From Candidatus Latescibacterota bacterium (GTDB taxonomy: Bacteria; JAAXHH01), in contig JAJEEG010000002.1 in assembly GCA_022821085.1 (NCBI GenBank), forward strand, positions 62,001 through 126,000: a stretch of 64,000 nt of DNA. Reading direction: 5' to 3'. The position numbers were made by a program, and so were the translations under genes. Of the stretch, positions 24,702-33,819 are shown piece by piece; positions within the stretch are counted from its first letter, which is position 1; each line of letters opens with the position of its first letter. Below the pieces are notes generated by a model. It did no database searches. It was not told the origin of the DNA and worked only from the letters and a program-made list of their open reading frames with translations.

Positions 24702-25643
24702 TCAGGCCAAATGCACCAGGCGGTTGCTCTCGAGGAATTCCCGGAGCAACGATACGCATTCTTCCGGCTTTTCCAGTGGAAAGAAATGGGTCGTCTCGGG
24801 CAGGAAGTCATAGTCGACCGTCACCATGTCGCGCAGGTCAAGGGTCGGCAGGTAGGAATAAGGAAGGGTGGGGTCCGCCCCGATGACCTTGGTCGGGCAG
24901 TCAAGTTCATTAAAATCAACGAGTACCGAATAGCTTCTCGAATAGTCGATGATCTGCGCCTCGTATTCCCGCGGACATCGCAACTCGAAACCGTCCCCCT
25001 TTGCGGTCTTTCGCAGGGTGGTCTTCGCCATGAGTTCCAGGCACCCCGGTACGACGTGGACGAAACTTGGCGAATAACCGAGGAGTTCCACGTAATCCTC
25101 TTCCGTCTGAAACAGATGCCCGCGACGTCGCGTGGCGGCGGCGACCTGTTCCGCGGCCGCGTCGTATTCAACCTGGCTGATCCCCGGCTTGCAGAGGGGC
25201 GGATCGAAAAGGACCAGTCCGGCAAAGTCGATCGCCGGGCCCGACGAAATCAGACCCTTGAAGGTCGATATGGACAGCAGTGAGATCAATGCCGATACGG
25301 AGTGATAGACGCCGACTTTCGGCTTATGACCGAATTGATCGTCGATGGCCTCGAGGATCAGGCGCTGATCGTGGATCAGCGTCGGCACATCGTGTTTCTG
25401 CTGATCGCCGACCGTATTCCAGCCGTGATTCCGCTGGTCGTACAGGATCAGATCGTAGTCGTCGGTGAGGAGGGACCAGAAAGGATAGTAAAGGTCAATG
25501 GCGAGTCCGTTGCCGTGGCTCAGGACGAGGCGCGGACCTTGCGGGTTTCCGTGCCTGCGCAGCACGGTCACGGTCTCGTCGTCCAGGCGGACTTCACACG
25601 ATGCATGGGGATCGGGTACGATCCAGGTGTTGTCTTCAGTCAT
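24702..25643 (-). CDS. alpha/beta hydrolase
   Basis: 313 residues. The fold's landmarks are visible: oxyanion region VLSHGNGLAIDLY, a nucleophile elbow GVYHSVSAL where Ser takes the usual place but the flanking Gly residues are replaced, a late Asp in GADPTLPYSY, and the catalytic His in PETTHFFPLEKPEE. It should hydrolyse an ester, amide or other acyl bond, or be a lipase-like or haloperoxidase-like enzyme; the substrate is unknown. It is transcribed towards the NCS2 permease and lies 220 bases downstream of the SelA-like gene, with its own promoter candidate. Confidence 0.85.
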   Translation of the reverse strand: MTEDNTWIVPDPHASCEVRLDDETVTVLRRHGNPQGPRLVLSHGNGLAIDLYYPFWSLLTDDYDLILYDQRNHGWNTVGDQQKHDVPTLIHDQRLILEAIDDQFGHKPKVGVYHSVSALISLLSISTFKGLISSGPAIDFAGLVLFDPPLCKPGISQVEYDAAAEQVAAATRRRGHLFQTEEDYVELLGYSPSFVHVVPGCLELMAKTTLRKTAKGDGFELRCPREYEAQIIDYSRSYSVLVDFNELDCPTKVIGADPTLPYSYLPTLDLRDMVTVDYDFLPETTHFFPLEKPEECVSLLREFLESNRLVHLA

Positions 25644-25725
25644 GTAGACTAATTGCAGCCCTTCCGTCGAAGCCTCGAATCAACTCCTTCGAAATACAAA
25701 ACCAATGGTCTCGGGTGTGGGTGTT

Positions 25726-25754
25726 AACGTATCGCTCGCTTCTGTACTCGTCAA
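25726..25754 (-). promoter_or_regulatory. candidate promoter for the alpha/beta hydrolase
   Basis: On the minus strand TTGACG (25754-25749) and TACGTT (25731-25726) are 17 bases apart, some 80 bases ahead of the hydrolase start, in an otherwise empty 222-base gap. Confidence 0.4.
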
Positions 25755-25865
25755 GGGTTTAAAATCTATTTTGTGAATACTTATTCGTATGACAAATACG
25801 CAGTTCGCGAAGCGAATGCGACGCGCCCGGCAGGCGGTGAACTCCCCTTGTACGTATGCGCAGCC

Positions 25866-26990
25866 CTACGCCGAACCACCGCCGGCAAGCACCTCCCGGC
25901 ACCGCTGTGCCACGATCCGTTCCTGGCCGTCCTGCAGGTTGTGGGGATTGATGGAAAATCCCTCCTCGCCCCTGTCCTGCACGATGATCCTGGGACTGCC
26001 GTCGAGCAGTGCTTTCACCGCATCGTCTCCCGTTAGACCGGCTTCATGGTCGATGGTGACCTTGAGCTGGGGTACAGCGTAGGTTGCCTCCGGATCGAGC
26101 CGGCCGAGGGAAACATGGGGAATCCCGGCCAGTTCCTCTTCGATGTAGCGCACCTTTTCTTCCCAGGCCGCCGCGTCCGTCGCGTGGTCCCGGTTCAGAT
26201 AGATTTCGAGGGCCTTGATGAACGCGAAGATCTCCTCCCGGCTGACCTTCATCGGCCGGCCGACCGTGGCGAAGGGCGTCCCGTTCACCGCACAGGCGCT
26301 GATGAGGTCCTTCCGACCGATGATGAGACCGGTCGACTGCGGTCCCTGGAGGCTTTTGCCGCCGCTGAATATGACCAGGTCGGCGCCGGCTTCCGTGAAC
26401 CGGGTCAACGTGGACACCGGCGGACACTCCGAGGCAGCGTCGACGATGACGGGCACGTCAACGGCATGGGCCATGGCTACGGCCTGTTCCAACGGGACGG
26501 CGTTGTCGTTTTTGAAGTTCTTGCCCAGGTAGAAGACCGCCGCCGCGCGCGCGCCGTCTCCAATGGCCGCCCGCATGGCCTCTACCGGCGGACCGTCCGA
26601 GTCGTCCAGTTCGACCAGCTTCGCGCCGGTCAGCCGAATGGCCTGGTCGTAAGCGATCCGGTGCGTTTTCTGGACGACCACTTCGTCGCGCATCCCGGTC
26701 GTGTCCGGAAGCTGCCGGATCCGCTCCGGGTCGGTCCCGGTCATGCAGGCCGCCGAGGTGATGACCAGGCCGCACGCGGCGCTTGCGGTGACGTAGGCCG
26801 CTTCCACGCCGAGCATTCGGGCGACCTTCTCCCCGGCTCTCTCGTGCAGTTCGTCCAGGAGACAGAACTCCCGGGAAGCCACGCGCATGGTCTCCATGAT
26901 TTCAGGGTCCAGCAGGGCGCCCCCGTAACGCGTAGCCGTGCCGATGGCGTTTATGACCGGACGCACGCCGATGTCTTCATAGATGCCCAT
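25866..26990 (-). CDS. SelA-like / fold-type I PLP-dependent enzyme
   Basis: 374 residues from MGIYEDIGVRPVINAIGT at 26990; the frame is open far upstream but lies there against the PhyH gene. Family signs: NAIGTATRYGGALLDPEIMETM, the substrate-binding segment LDELHERAGEKVARMLGVE, VPVIVDAASECPP with the PLP-pairing Asp, and SGGKSLQGPQSTG with the Schiff-base Lys. This SelA-related branch includes 2-amino-acid and amino-sugar ammonia-lyases (for example D-glucosaminate-6-phosphate ammonia-lyase) and enzymes acting on seryl groups, so a lyase or racemase role is more likely than selenocysteine synthesis. It is divergent from the PhyH/fusion operon with 153 bases between. Confidence 0.85.
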   Translation of the reverse strand: MGIYEDIGVRPVINAIGTATRYGGALLDPEIMETMRVASREFCLLDELHERAGEKVARMLGVEAAYVTASAACGLVITSAACMTGTDPERIRQLPDTTGMRDEVVVQKTHRIAYDQAIRLTGAKLVELDDSDGPPVEAMRAAIGDGARAAAVFYLGKNFKNDNAVPLEQAVAMAHAVDVPVIVDAASECPPVSTLTRFTEAGADLVIFSGGKSLQGPQSTGLIIGRKDLISACAVNGTPFATVGRPMKVSREEIFAFIKALEIYLNRDHATDAAAWEEKVRYIEEELAGIPHVSLGRLDPEATYAVPQLKVTIDHEAGLTGDDAVKALLDGSPRIIVQDRGEEGFSINPHNLQDGQERIVAQRCREVLAGGGSA

Positions 26991-27143
26991 GGCCTCGACC
27001 CCTTTCGCGATGGCCGCAATGCATGTGTCCGGTCGGAAAACCCTTGTCCCGCCGTCAGATCGCACTGCATATTTCAATGTTGTCTCAAGACAGGTTTCTA
27101 CAGGAAATAGACGCCGAGCAGACCCATAATCAAGGAATAAAAC

Positions 27144-28055
27144 ATGCGGTACGATGCATCCCGGCGGACTTTCGACTGCGAGCCCACGCTCACGGACTCG
27201 GAGGTACTGCGCTTCTGCAGGGATGGATACCTGCATTTCGAGGGCGTCGTCCCCGACGAGATCAACCGGCGGGCGCTCGATTACCTGAACGGGAAGATCC
27301 CCGCCAATCCGAGCTACATGCCCGACGGCATGTCCGAAGACGACCTGGTCCGCATCCGGAACTCCCATGAACCGAGTTCGATCCTGCTCGAAGACTGGTT
27401 CATCGAGCACGTCCTGCTCAACCCCGTGCTGGCGGGTGCGCTTCGCTCGCTCCTCGGCCGTCACGTGGGGTTGCCGGTGCTGGTCAGCGACCACCGGGTC
27501 GCATGCCCGGAGGGTCCTCAGGGATGGCATCACGACGCCGATCACGTGTTCGGACCGGAGGTCCATTTCGTCGAGGTGTTCTATTTCCCCCAGAACACCC
27601 CCGATGAAATGGGACCCACCGAAGTCACGCCCGGCTCCCATGTCCGCACGACCCGGCGAACGCAGGAGGAGAACGGCGTCTTGTGTTCGGGTCCTGCCGG
27701 CACCATCGGCCTGCATTCGCAGAGCATCCTCCATCGCCGCGGCGCGTCCACGGGAACCGGCCTGCGGCACATGCTTAAATACAGCTACTGGCGCACGGTG
27801 CCTCCCGTGCGGGACTGGATCGCCGAACCGGATTTCGAATTCAGGCACGCCGATTACGGGGGACACGGATCCGCCCGTTACGTAGCCCACATGTTCTACT
27901 GGCTCTGCGGCAAAGGCGATGATTTCCGCCTCATCGGCGGCCAGGCGTGGCCCTGGAAATCCGCCAACCAGATCGGGCCCTCGTATGGTTACGGACGTAC
28001 GGAGGGATATCTCCCCGACTGGCGCGGGAACAACGACGACGATTATGCCCGGTAG
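27144..28055 (+). CDS. PhyH-family Fe(II)/2OG dioxygenase coupled to the hydroxylysine-type fusion gene
   Basis: 303 residues, AAGGA seven bases before the ATG. FCRDGYLHFEGVV opens the PhyH fold. The iron site is intact: H129-H-D131 in GWHHDADHV, with distal His in SILHRRGASTGTGLRHMLKYSY supplying also the Arg. PTEVTPGSHVRTTR is the second signature. It should hydroxylate a small molecule. Its last 11 bases overlap the start of the kinase/M23/PLP-lyase fusion, so the two proteins are co-translated. This makes an amino acid or amine handled by the fusion (lysine, for example) a candidate substrate, which is speculation until tested. Confidence 0.88.
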   Translation: MRYDASRRTFDCEPTLTDSEVLRFCRDGYLHFEGVVPDEINRRALDYLNGKIPANPSYMPDGMSEDDLVRIRNSHEPSSILLEDWFIEHVLLNPVLAGALRSLLGRHVGLPVLVSDHRVACPEGPQGWHHDADHVFGPEVHFVEVFYFPQNTPDEMGPTEVTPGSHVRTTRRTQEENGVLCSGPAGTIGLHSQSILHRRGASTGTGLRHMLKYSYWRTVPPVRDWIAEPDFEFRHADYGGHGSARYVAHMFYWLCGKGDDFRLIGGQAWPWKSANQIGPSYGYGRTEGYLPDWRGNNDDDYAR

Positions 28056-31000
28056 CAGGACTCATTTGTCCGCCATCTCCGAAGACCGGCCCCGTTTCAG
28101 TCCTGAAGAGGCCGGCGAACTCGCCCTTTCCCTGTACGGCGTTTCCGGCGCGCTGCGCGCGTTACCGAGCGAGCGCGACCAGAACTTCCGGTTGACGGCC
28201 GGCAACGGCGAGGTGCTCGTCCTCAAGATCTCCGGCGCGGGCGAGCGGCGCGGCATTCTCGACCTTCAGCACGCCGCCCTTGAACACCTGGCCGCGCACT
28301 TCGAAGAAGCCGCCTGGCCGCGGGTATGCCGCACCAGTGACGGCAAGGCCATCACCCGGGTCGATGGGCAGGGCGGACGCCGTCACCTGGTCCGGATGCT
28401 GACCTACGTCGACGGACGGCCCCTGTGCGACGTCAAGCCGCACAGTCCCGGTCTGCTGAACCACCTCGGCGCCTTCCTCGGACGGCTGACCCGCGCCTTC
28501 GCCGGCTTCTCCCACGAGGAAAAACAGCCGGACCTCATCTGGAACATGGACAACGGACCGGACGTCGTGCGCAGGTATGCCGGCCTGATTCCCGACGCCG
28601 GGCGGCGCGAGCTGGTCATGGGTTTCTGCGAAGCGTACGAAGAAACGGTCGGACCCTGGCTCGACACCCTTCCGCGCCAGTTCATCCACAACGACGCCAA
28701 CGACCAGAATGTCCTGGTCAGCCTGGTCAGCCTGGGCAGCCTGGGCAGCCTGGCCCGGCCGGCCAGCCTGGCCAGCCCCGATGACCCGGCTTCGAGCGAC
28801 CTGGAAGTGTCCGGCCTGATCGACTTCGGCGACATGGTGCATTCCTGCGCGCTCTTCGAACCGGCCGTCGCCGCCGCCTATGTCATGCTCGGCAAGTCCG
28901 AACCCCTGTCGGCGGCCGCCCACGTCGCGGCCGGGTACCACGCCGAGCACCCGCTTACGGACCTGGAACTGAAACTGTTGTACCACTGCGCCGTGATGCG
29001 GCTCTGCATGAGCGTGGCCATCTCGGCCCACCAACAGGTCGCCGAACCGGAGAATACCTACCTGTCTGTCAGCGAGAAGAACGCCTGGGACCTACTCGAA
29101 AAACTCGAGGACGTGTCCCCGTCCTTCGCGGAATACCTGTTCCGGGACGCCTGCGGACTGCCGCCGTGTCCGCAGACGCCCGGCATCGAAGCGTACCTGT
29201 CATCGAAGCGCGGCGCCTTCGCACCGGTCATGGGTCCCGATTTGGATCTATCCACCGCCCTGGTATTCGATCTCAGCGTGAGCAGCCCGGACCGGGCCCT
29301 GCTGGGGGGATCTATAGGCGTGGACGATCTGACCAGGGAGGTTTTCCGGCGCATGGCGGCCGCCGGGGCCGAGGCGGGGATCGGCAGGTACGACGAAGCC
29401 CGCCAGGTCTACACCGCCGGGCAGTTCACCCTGGATTCCGATGAAATGCCGGAACGCCGGACCATCCACCTCGGGATGGATGTCTTCCTGCCCGCCGGGT
29501 CGCCGGTCTTCGCGCCGATGGCGGGAAGGGTCCACAGCTTCCGGAACAACACGCAGCCGCTGGACTACGGCCCCTGCATCATACTGGAACATACCGCGGA
29601 AGAACCGGAAGCCACGGCCGGTTCGGGCGGACCGGCCGGTCCGGCCGGTCCGGCCCCGACGTTCTACACGCTGTACGGGCATCTTAGCGTCGAATCCCTC
29701 ACCGGACTTTTCGAGGGCAAGCAAATCGAAGAAGGGGAACGATTCGCCACGCTCGGCGACCCGTCGGTAAACGGCGGCTGGCCGCCCCACCTGCATTTTC
29801 AGGTCGTCACCGACATGCTGGGCAAGAAGGGCGATTTCCCCGGCGTCGGCGGACCGGGCCAGCGAAACGTCTGGCGGAGCCTGTCCCCGGACCCGAACGC
29901 CATACTGGGCGTGCCCGACGGGGCGTTCCCGCCGGATCAGCGGACGCGGCAGGAGGTCCTGTCGTCCCGCCGCGCACACATCGGTAGATCCCTCAGCGTC
30001 TCCTACCGGCGTCCCCTGAAGATCGTCCGGGGCCACATGCAGTACCTGTACGACGACGAAGGCCGCGCTTTCCTCGACGCCGTGAACAACGTGCCCCACG
30101 TGGGACACAGCCATCCCCGGGTGGTCGCCGCGGGCCACCGCCAGATGGCGGTGCTGAACACCAATACCCGCTACCTGCACGACAACCTCGTGGACTACGC
30201 CGAACGCCTCTGCGCGAAGCTGCCCGAACCGCTCCGCGTGTGTTTCTTCGTGAACTCCGGGAGCGAGGCCAACGACCTCGCCCTCCGCCTGTCGCGGGCC
30301 TATACCGGACGGCGTGACCTGCTCATCCTCGACGGGGCCTACCACGGCAACCTGACGTCCCTGGTCGACATCAGTCCATACAAGTTCGACGGCCCCGGGG
30401 GCGAAGGCGCGCCGCCTCATGTCCACAAGGTGCCGCTGCCCGACCCCTACCGCGGGCCGTACAAGGGCTATTCTGCGGAAACAGGCGCGCGGTATGCGGA
30501 TCACGTACGCGAACGGATCGAATCGCTCGCGGAACAGGACCGGGGCATCAGCGCCTTCATTGCCGAGTCCCTGCCCGGTTGCGGCGGGCAGATCGTACTG
30601 CCGGACGGCTATTTCACCGAGGCTTTCGGGCATGTGCGCGCTGCGGGCGGGGTGTGCATCGCCGACGAGGTGCAGGTGGGATTCGGACGGGTGGGTTCGC
30701 ACTTCTGGGGATTCGAGACCCAGGACGCGGTACCGGACATCGTTACCCTGGGAAAACCTATCGGGAACGGCCACCCCCTGGGCGCGGTCGTAACCACACC
30801 CGAGATCGCCGGCGCCTTCGACAACGGCATGGAGTATTTCAACACCTTCGGCGGGAACCCGGTCTCCTGCGCCATCGGCCTGGCGGTGCTGGACGTCATC
30901 GAGGAGGAAGGACTCCAGGCCAATGCCCTGGAGGTGGGCGGCTACCTGCTGGAAGGGCTTCGCGCCCTGGCGCCGGACCACCCGATCATCGGCGACGTCC

Positions 31001-31248
31001 GCGGCATGGGACTCTACGTGGGCGTTGAACTCGTGCTGGACCGCGACACGCTGGAACCGGGCGGCCGCCAGGCCTCGTACGTGGCCAACCGGATGCGGGA
31101 CCACGGAGTCCTGATCAGTACCGACGGCCCCCTGCACAACGTCCTGAAGATCAAGCCCCCCCTGGTCTTCACCCGGGAGAACGCCGACTACCTCCTTCGC
31201 TGCCTCGGAAAGGTACTGGAGGAGGACTACCTGCGGACCCCGGGCTGA
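28045..31248 (+). CDS. three-domain fusion: APH-type kinase, M23 peptidase-like domain, class III PLP phospho-lyase (AGXT2L/ETNPPL-PHYKPL family)
   Basis: 1,067 residues from the ATG at 28045 ([18 protein letters not shown]). Residues about 15-400 are an aminoglycoside-phosphotransferase-type kinase: [13 protein letters not shown] (His215, Asp217) and LIDFGD (Asp260). Residues about 470-600 are an M23 (LytM) fold with all zinc ligands: IHLGMD (His475, Asp479) and PHLHFQV (His582, His584). Residues about 650-1060 are a class III aminotransferase fold with Lys904 in [11 protein letters not shown] and [11 protein letters not shown]. The third part matches animal AGXT2L1/AGXT2L2 line by line ([27 protein letters not shown]), enzymes that eliminate phosphate and ammonia from phosphoethanolamine or 5-phosphohydroxylysine. 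A kinase joined to a phospho-lyase makes a kinase-then-elimination pathway in one chain. 9-nt repeats lie in the kinase and before the lyase. Confidence 0.92.
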   Translation: MPGSRTHLSAISEDRPRFSPEEAGELALSLYGVSGALRALPSERDQNFRLTAGNGEVLVLKISGAGERRGILDLQHAALEHLAAHFEEAAWPRVCRTSDGKAITRVDGQGGRRHLVRMLTYVDGRPLCDVKPHSPGLLNHLGAFLGRLTRAFAGFSHEEKQPDLIWNMDNGPDVVRRYAGLIPDAGRRELVMGFCEAYEETVGPWLDTLPRQFIHNDANDQNVLVSLVSLGSLGSLARPASLASPDDPASSDLEVSGLIDFGDMVHSCALFEPAVAAAYVMLGKSEPLSAAAHVAAGYHAEHPLTDLELKLLYHCAVMRLCMSVAISAHQQVAEPENTYLSVSEKNAWDLLEKLEDVSPSFAEYLFRDACGLPPCPQTPGIEAYLSSKRGAFAPVMGPDLDLSTALVFDLSVSSPDRALLGGSIGVDDLTREVFRRMAAAGAEAGIGRYDEARQVYTAGQFTLDSDEMPERRTIHLGMDVFLPAGSPVFAPMAGRVHSFRNNTQPLDYGPCIILEHTAEEPEATAGSGGPAGPAGPAPTFYTLYGHLSVESLTGLFEGKQIEEGERFATLGDPSVNGGWPPHLHFQVVTDMLGKKGDFPGVGGPGQRNVWRSLSPDPNAILGVPDGAFPPDQRTRQEVLSSRRAHIGRSLSVSYRRPLKIVRGHMQYLYDDEGRAFLDAVNNVPHVGHSHPRVVAAGHRQMAVLNTNTRYLHDNLVDYAERLCAKLPEPLRVCFFVNSGSEANDLALRLSRAYTGRRDLLILDGAYHGNLTSLVDISPYKFDGPGGEGAPPHVHKVPLPDPYRGPYKGYSAETGARYADHVRERIESLAEQDRGISAFIAESLPGCGGQIVLPDGYFTEAFGHVRAAGGVCIADEVQVGFGRVGSHFWGFETQDAVPDIVTLGKPIGNGHPLGAVVTTPEIAGAFDNGMEYFNTFGGNPVSCAIGLAVLDVIEEEGLQANALEVGGYLLEGLRALAPDHPIIGDVRGMGLYVGVELVLDRDTLEPGGRQASYVANRMRDHGVLISTDGPLHNVLKIKPPLVFTRENADYLLRCLGKVLEEDYLRTPG
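28717..28752 (+). repeat. 9-nt tandem repeat in the kinase domain of the fusion
   Basis: Four 9-base units (GTCAGCCTG twice, GGCAGCCTG twice) encode [12 protein letters not shown] between the catalytic loop and the DFG motif, an insertion not expected in the kinase family. A second short 9-nt array (about 29629-29655) encodes GPAGPAGPA in the M23 part. Confidence 0.9.
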
Positions 31249-31299
31249 CCGGCGTAAACGGCGTGGCCTGTGCGGGCTGCGGAACCCGCGTACCCGGTC

Positions 31300-32169
31300 C
31301 TAGTGCATCTCGCCCCCCACCAGGTTGTTCGCCACGTAGACCCCGCGGTAGAGCGTCTGGCGCAGGGGCGGCATGGAGGCGAGCAGCTCCGGATGGGGAT
31401 CCCAGTTGTGCCACCTGGCGTTGACGGAATTGTAGCAGCTGAAAATGGCGATGCGCGGGCACTTTTCATTGATCCAGGGCCGTCCGCTGTGCGTCAGGGC
31501 CTCGGTAAAGAACATCAGCGATCCGGCGGGACAGGTGTACTGATCCCAGATCGACGCGTCCGGTGACTGAATGGACGGCGGCGCGGGGAAGACGGCCTTG
31601 TGGCTGCCGGATACCAGGAGTGTCCCGTTCCCTTCCTCCACCGGGTTCAGCTCCCAGACCACCCGGGTCAACGCGGAGTTGGCCTTGCCCGGAATGCAGC
31701 GGTAGAGATGGGAGTCGCCGGGGAACCTCAGCATGCCGTTTCCGTTGTGGGGACCGAAGTCGCCATCGCCGACTTCCCGGTACATCAGGTTGGCGGACTC
31801 CTGCCGGAATCCGTAGCAGATCTGGTTGGACAGGCCAGGATAGGCGAGGAATTCGTTCATAAACCCCACCACCAGCGGATGATCCGTCAGGCTTTGCAGC
31901 GGACCGCCGATCGCCGACCGTTCCCGTTCGGGTATGGAGTCCGGATCGTGGTGCAGTTGCAGGCAGAACGCCCGCATCTCCGCGCATTCGGCCTCGGAAA
32001 GCACACCGGGGATCAGGAGCCAGCCGTCCTTGTCGAACAGGTACTTCTGTTCGTCCGTCGGCGGGACCACTTCCCGTCCGTCGGCGTTCACCCTGGTCAG
32101 ATCGGCCTGGGTCTCATCCAGGCGCGCGCCCAGGTTCTTGTCGATGATAAACGCTCCGTTGGATGACAT
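31300..32169 (-). CDS. PhyH-like protein with H-N-G at the iron HxD site
   Basis: 289 residues, GGGAGG ahead of the ATG. The PhyH frame is plain: FDKDGWLLIPGVLSEAECAEM, LLVSGSHKAVFP, SLMFFTEALTHSGRPW and PRIAIFSCYNS with the 2OG-binding Arg. At the iron site, where relatives have HxD, this protein has FGPHNGNG (His141-Asn-Gly143), so the carboxylate ligand is missing. Fe/2OG halogenases also lack this Asp (HxA or HxG), but a whole PhyH subfamily in marine bacteria carries HGG-like motifs and its chemistry is not known to me. It is convergent with the fusion gene and 36 bases downstream of ALDH7 on the same strand. Confidence 0.83.
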   Translation of the reverse strand: MSSNGAFIIDKNLGARLDETQADLTRVNADGREVVPPTDEQKYLFDKDGWLLIPGVLSEAECAEMRAFCLQLHHDPDSIPERERSAIGGPLQSLTDHPLVVGFMNEFLAYPGLSNQICYGFRQESANLMYREVGDGDFGPHNGNGMLRFPGDSHLYRCIPGKANSALTRVVWELNPVEEGNGTLLVSGSHKAVFPAPPSIQSPDASIWDQYTCPAGSLMFFTEALTHSGRPWINEKCPRIAIFSCYNSVNARWHNWDPHPELLASMPPLRQTLYRGVYVANNLVGGEMH

Positions 32170-32205
32170 GCGTGTACCTCCCTGTGGTTGATTCGAGGAG
32201 CGCGG

Positions 32206-33744
32206 TCAGTTGCCGTCCGAACCGCCGGTGTCGAACTCGATCCCCTGGGCCAGCGGGAGATCGGTGGACCAGTTAACGGTGTTGGTCTGGCGGCGCATGT
32301 AGGCTTTCCAGGCGTCCGAGCCCGATTCCCGGCCGCCGCCCGTCTCCTTCTCGCCGCCGAAGGCCCCGCCGATCTCGGCGCCCGACGTGCCGATATTCAC
32401 GTTCGCAATGCCGCAGTCCGATCCCGTCGCGGAGAGAAACCGCTCCGCCTCGCGCAGGCTGTCGGTGAAGATGGCGCTGGAAAGCCCCTGCGGCACGTCG
32501 TTGTGGAGATCGATGGCCTCGTCCAGGGTTTCATATTCCAGGACATACAGAATCGGGGCGAAGGTCTCCTGCTTCACGATAGCCGACTGGGCGGGCATGC
32601 GGATGATGGTCGGTTCGACGAAGTTCGGTCCCAGGTCCGGACGGTGCTTTCCGCCGATGACTATCTCGCCGCCCTCTGCCTTCGCCTGCTCGATGGCCCG
32701 CATCATGTCGTCCACCGCGTCGGCCGTGACCAGCGGACCCATGAGCGTACCGTCGTCGATGGGATCTCCTATCGGTACCTGCGTGTAGGCGCGGGCCAAT
32801 CGATCGATCAGCGTCGACGTCATGCTTTTGTGCCCGATGATGCGACGCGTCGAGGTGCACCGTTGTCCCGCCGTACCCACGGAGCCGAAGACGATGCCGG
32901 GCACGGCCAGTTCGAGGTCGGCATGCTCGGTGACGACGATCGCGTTGTTGCCGCCCAGTTCCAGAATGCTGCGGCCGAACCGGGAAGCGACCCGTGCGGC
33001 CACGGTCTTTCCCGTCGCGGTCGAACCCGTGAAGGATACGAGCGGTATGCGTTCGTCATCGAGAATGAGATTGCCCACGTCGCTGCCGCGCCCAATAGCC
33101 AGGTTGAACACGCCGTCCACCCCGTGGTCGGCCATGACCCGGTTGCACAGGTGCTGCGTGGCCACGGCCGTCAGCGGCGTCTGCCCGCTCGGCTTCCATA
33201 CGGTAACGTCCCCGCATACCGAAGCGAGGGAAGCGTTCCACGACCAGACCGCCACGGGAAAGTTGAAGGCGGTGATGATGCCGATCACGCCCAGAGGATG
33301 CCACTGTTCGCTCATGCGGTGACTCGGCCGTTCGCTCGCGATGGTCAGTCCATACAACTGGCGGGAAAGGCCGACGGCGAAATCACAGATGTCGATCATC
33401 TCCTGTACTTCCCCCATGCCCTCCACGCGGATCTTGCCCATCTCCAGGGAGACGAGTTCGCCCAGCGGTTCCTTGTATTCCCGCAGGATGTTGCCCAGAT
33501 CCCTGACCATGTCGCCCCGCTTCGGCGCGGGCAGCGCCCGCCAGGTATCGAAGGTGGCGCGGGCGTGTTCGATCACCCGGTCATAGACCTCGGGGGTCGC
33601 CTGCCGCACGCCCGCGATCGGATCGCCGGTCGTCGGATTGTACGACGTCAGGATGGGGCCCTCCCCGTGGATCCAGCCGTCCATCCCCGTACAGGCTCCG
33701 GCGTTCAAAGCTTCGATATTCAGTTTTTCAAGCAGTGCCTTCAT
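32206..33744 (-). CDS. ALDH7-family aldehyde dehydrogenase (alpha-aminoadipate semialdehyde dehydrogenase)
   Basis: 512 residues from MKALLEKLNIEALN at 33744. It matches the ALDH7 (antiquitin) family along its length: PAPKRGDMVRDLGN, GIITAFNFPVAVWSWN, the diagnostic LELGGNNAIVV with the catalytic Glu, GTAGQRCTSTRR with the catalytic Cys, and GGAFGGEKETGGGRESGSDA. ALDH7 enzymes oxidise 2-aminoadipate 6-semialdehyde to 2-aminoadipate with NAD in lysine and hydroxylysine breakdown. That semialdehyde is exactly what a 5-phosphohydroxylysine phospho-lyase would give, and the fusion gene for that step lies one gene away on the other strand. It precedes the PhyH-like gene at 31300 by 36 bases and is probably co-transcribed with it. 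Confidence 0.93.
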   Translation of the reverse strand: MKALLEKLNIEALNAGACTGMDGWIHGEGPILTSYNPTTGDPIAGVRQATPEVYDRVIEHARATFDTWRALPAPKRGDMVRDLGNILREYKEPLGELVSLEMGKIRVEGMGEVQEMIDICDFAVGLSRQLYGLTIASERPSHRMSEQWHPLGVIGIITAFNFPVAVWSWNASLASVCGDVTVWKPSGQTPLTAVATQHLCNRVMADHGVDGVFNLAIGRGSDVGNLILDDERIPLVSFTGSTATGKTVAARVASRFGRSILELGGNNAIVVTEHADLELAVPGIVFGSVGTAGQRCTSTRRIIGHKSMTSTLIDRLARAYTQVPIGDPIDDGTLMGPLVTADAVDDMMRAIEQAKAEGGEIVIGGKHRPDLGPNFVEPTIIRMPAQSAIVKQETFAPILYVLEYETLDEAIDLHNDVPQGLSSAIFTDSLREAERFLSATGSDCGIANVNIGTSGAEIGGAFGGEKETGGGRESGSDAWKAYMRRQTNTVNWSTDLPLAQGIEFDTGGSDGN

Positions 33745-33767
33745 CTTCGATGCTCCAGTGTTTGGGG

Positions 33768-33819
33768 TCACACGAAATCCTCGGCGTCGCGCCTGGGGGT
33801 TCACACGAAATCCTCGGCG
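33768..33819 (-). repeat. 33-nt-period duplication of the AadK-like gene 3' end including its stop codon
   Basis: A 19-base sequence at 33801-33819 recurs exactly at 33768-33786. On the minus strand both copies encode AEDFV followed by TGA, and the 33-base period keeps the second stop in frame. Confidence 0.95.

Noticed and set aside
28717-28752. Short repeats as a CRISPR or attachment site
   Set aside because: Units are 9 bases, directly adjacent without spacers and in frame with the protein.
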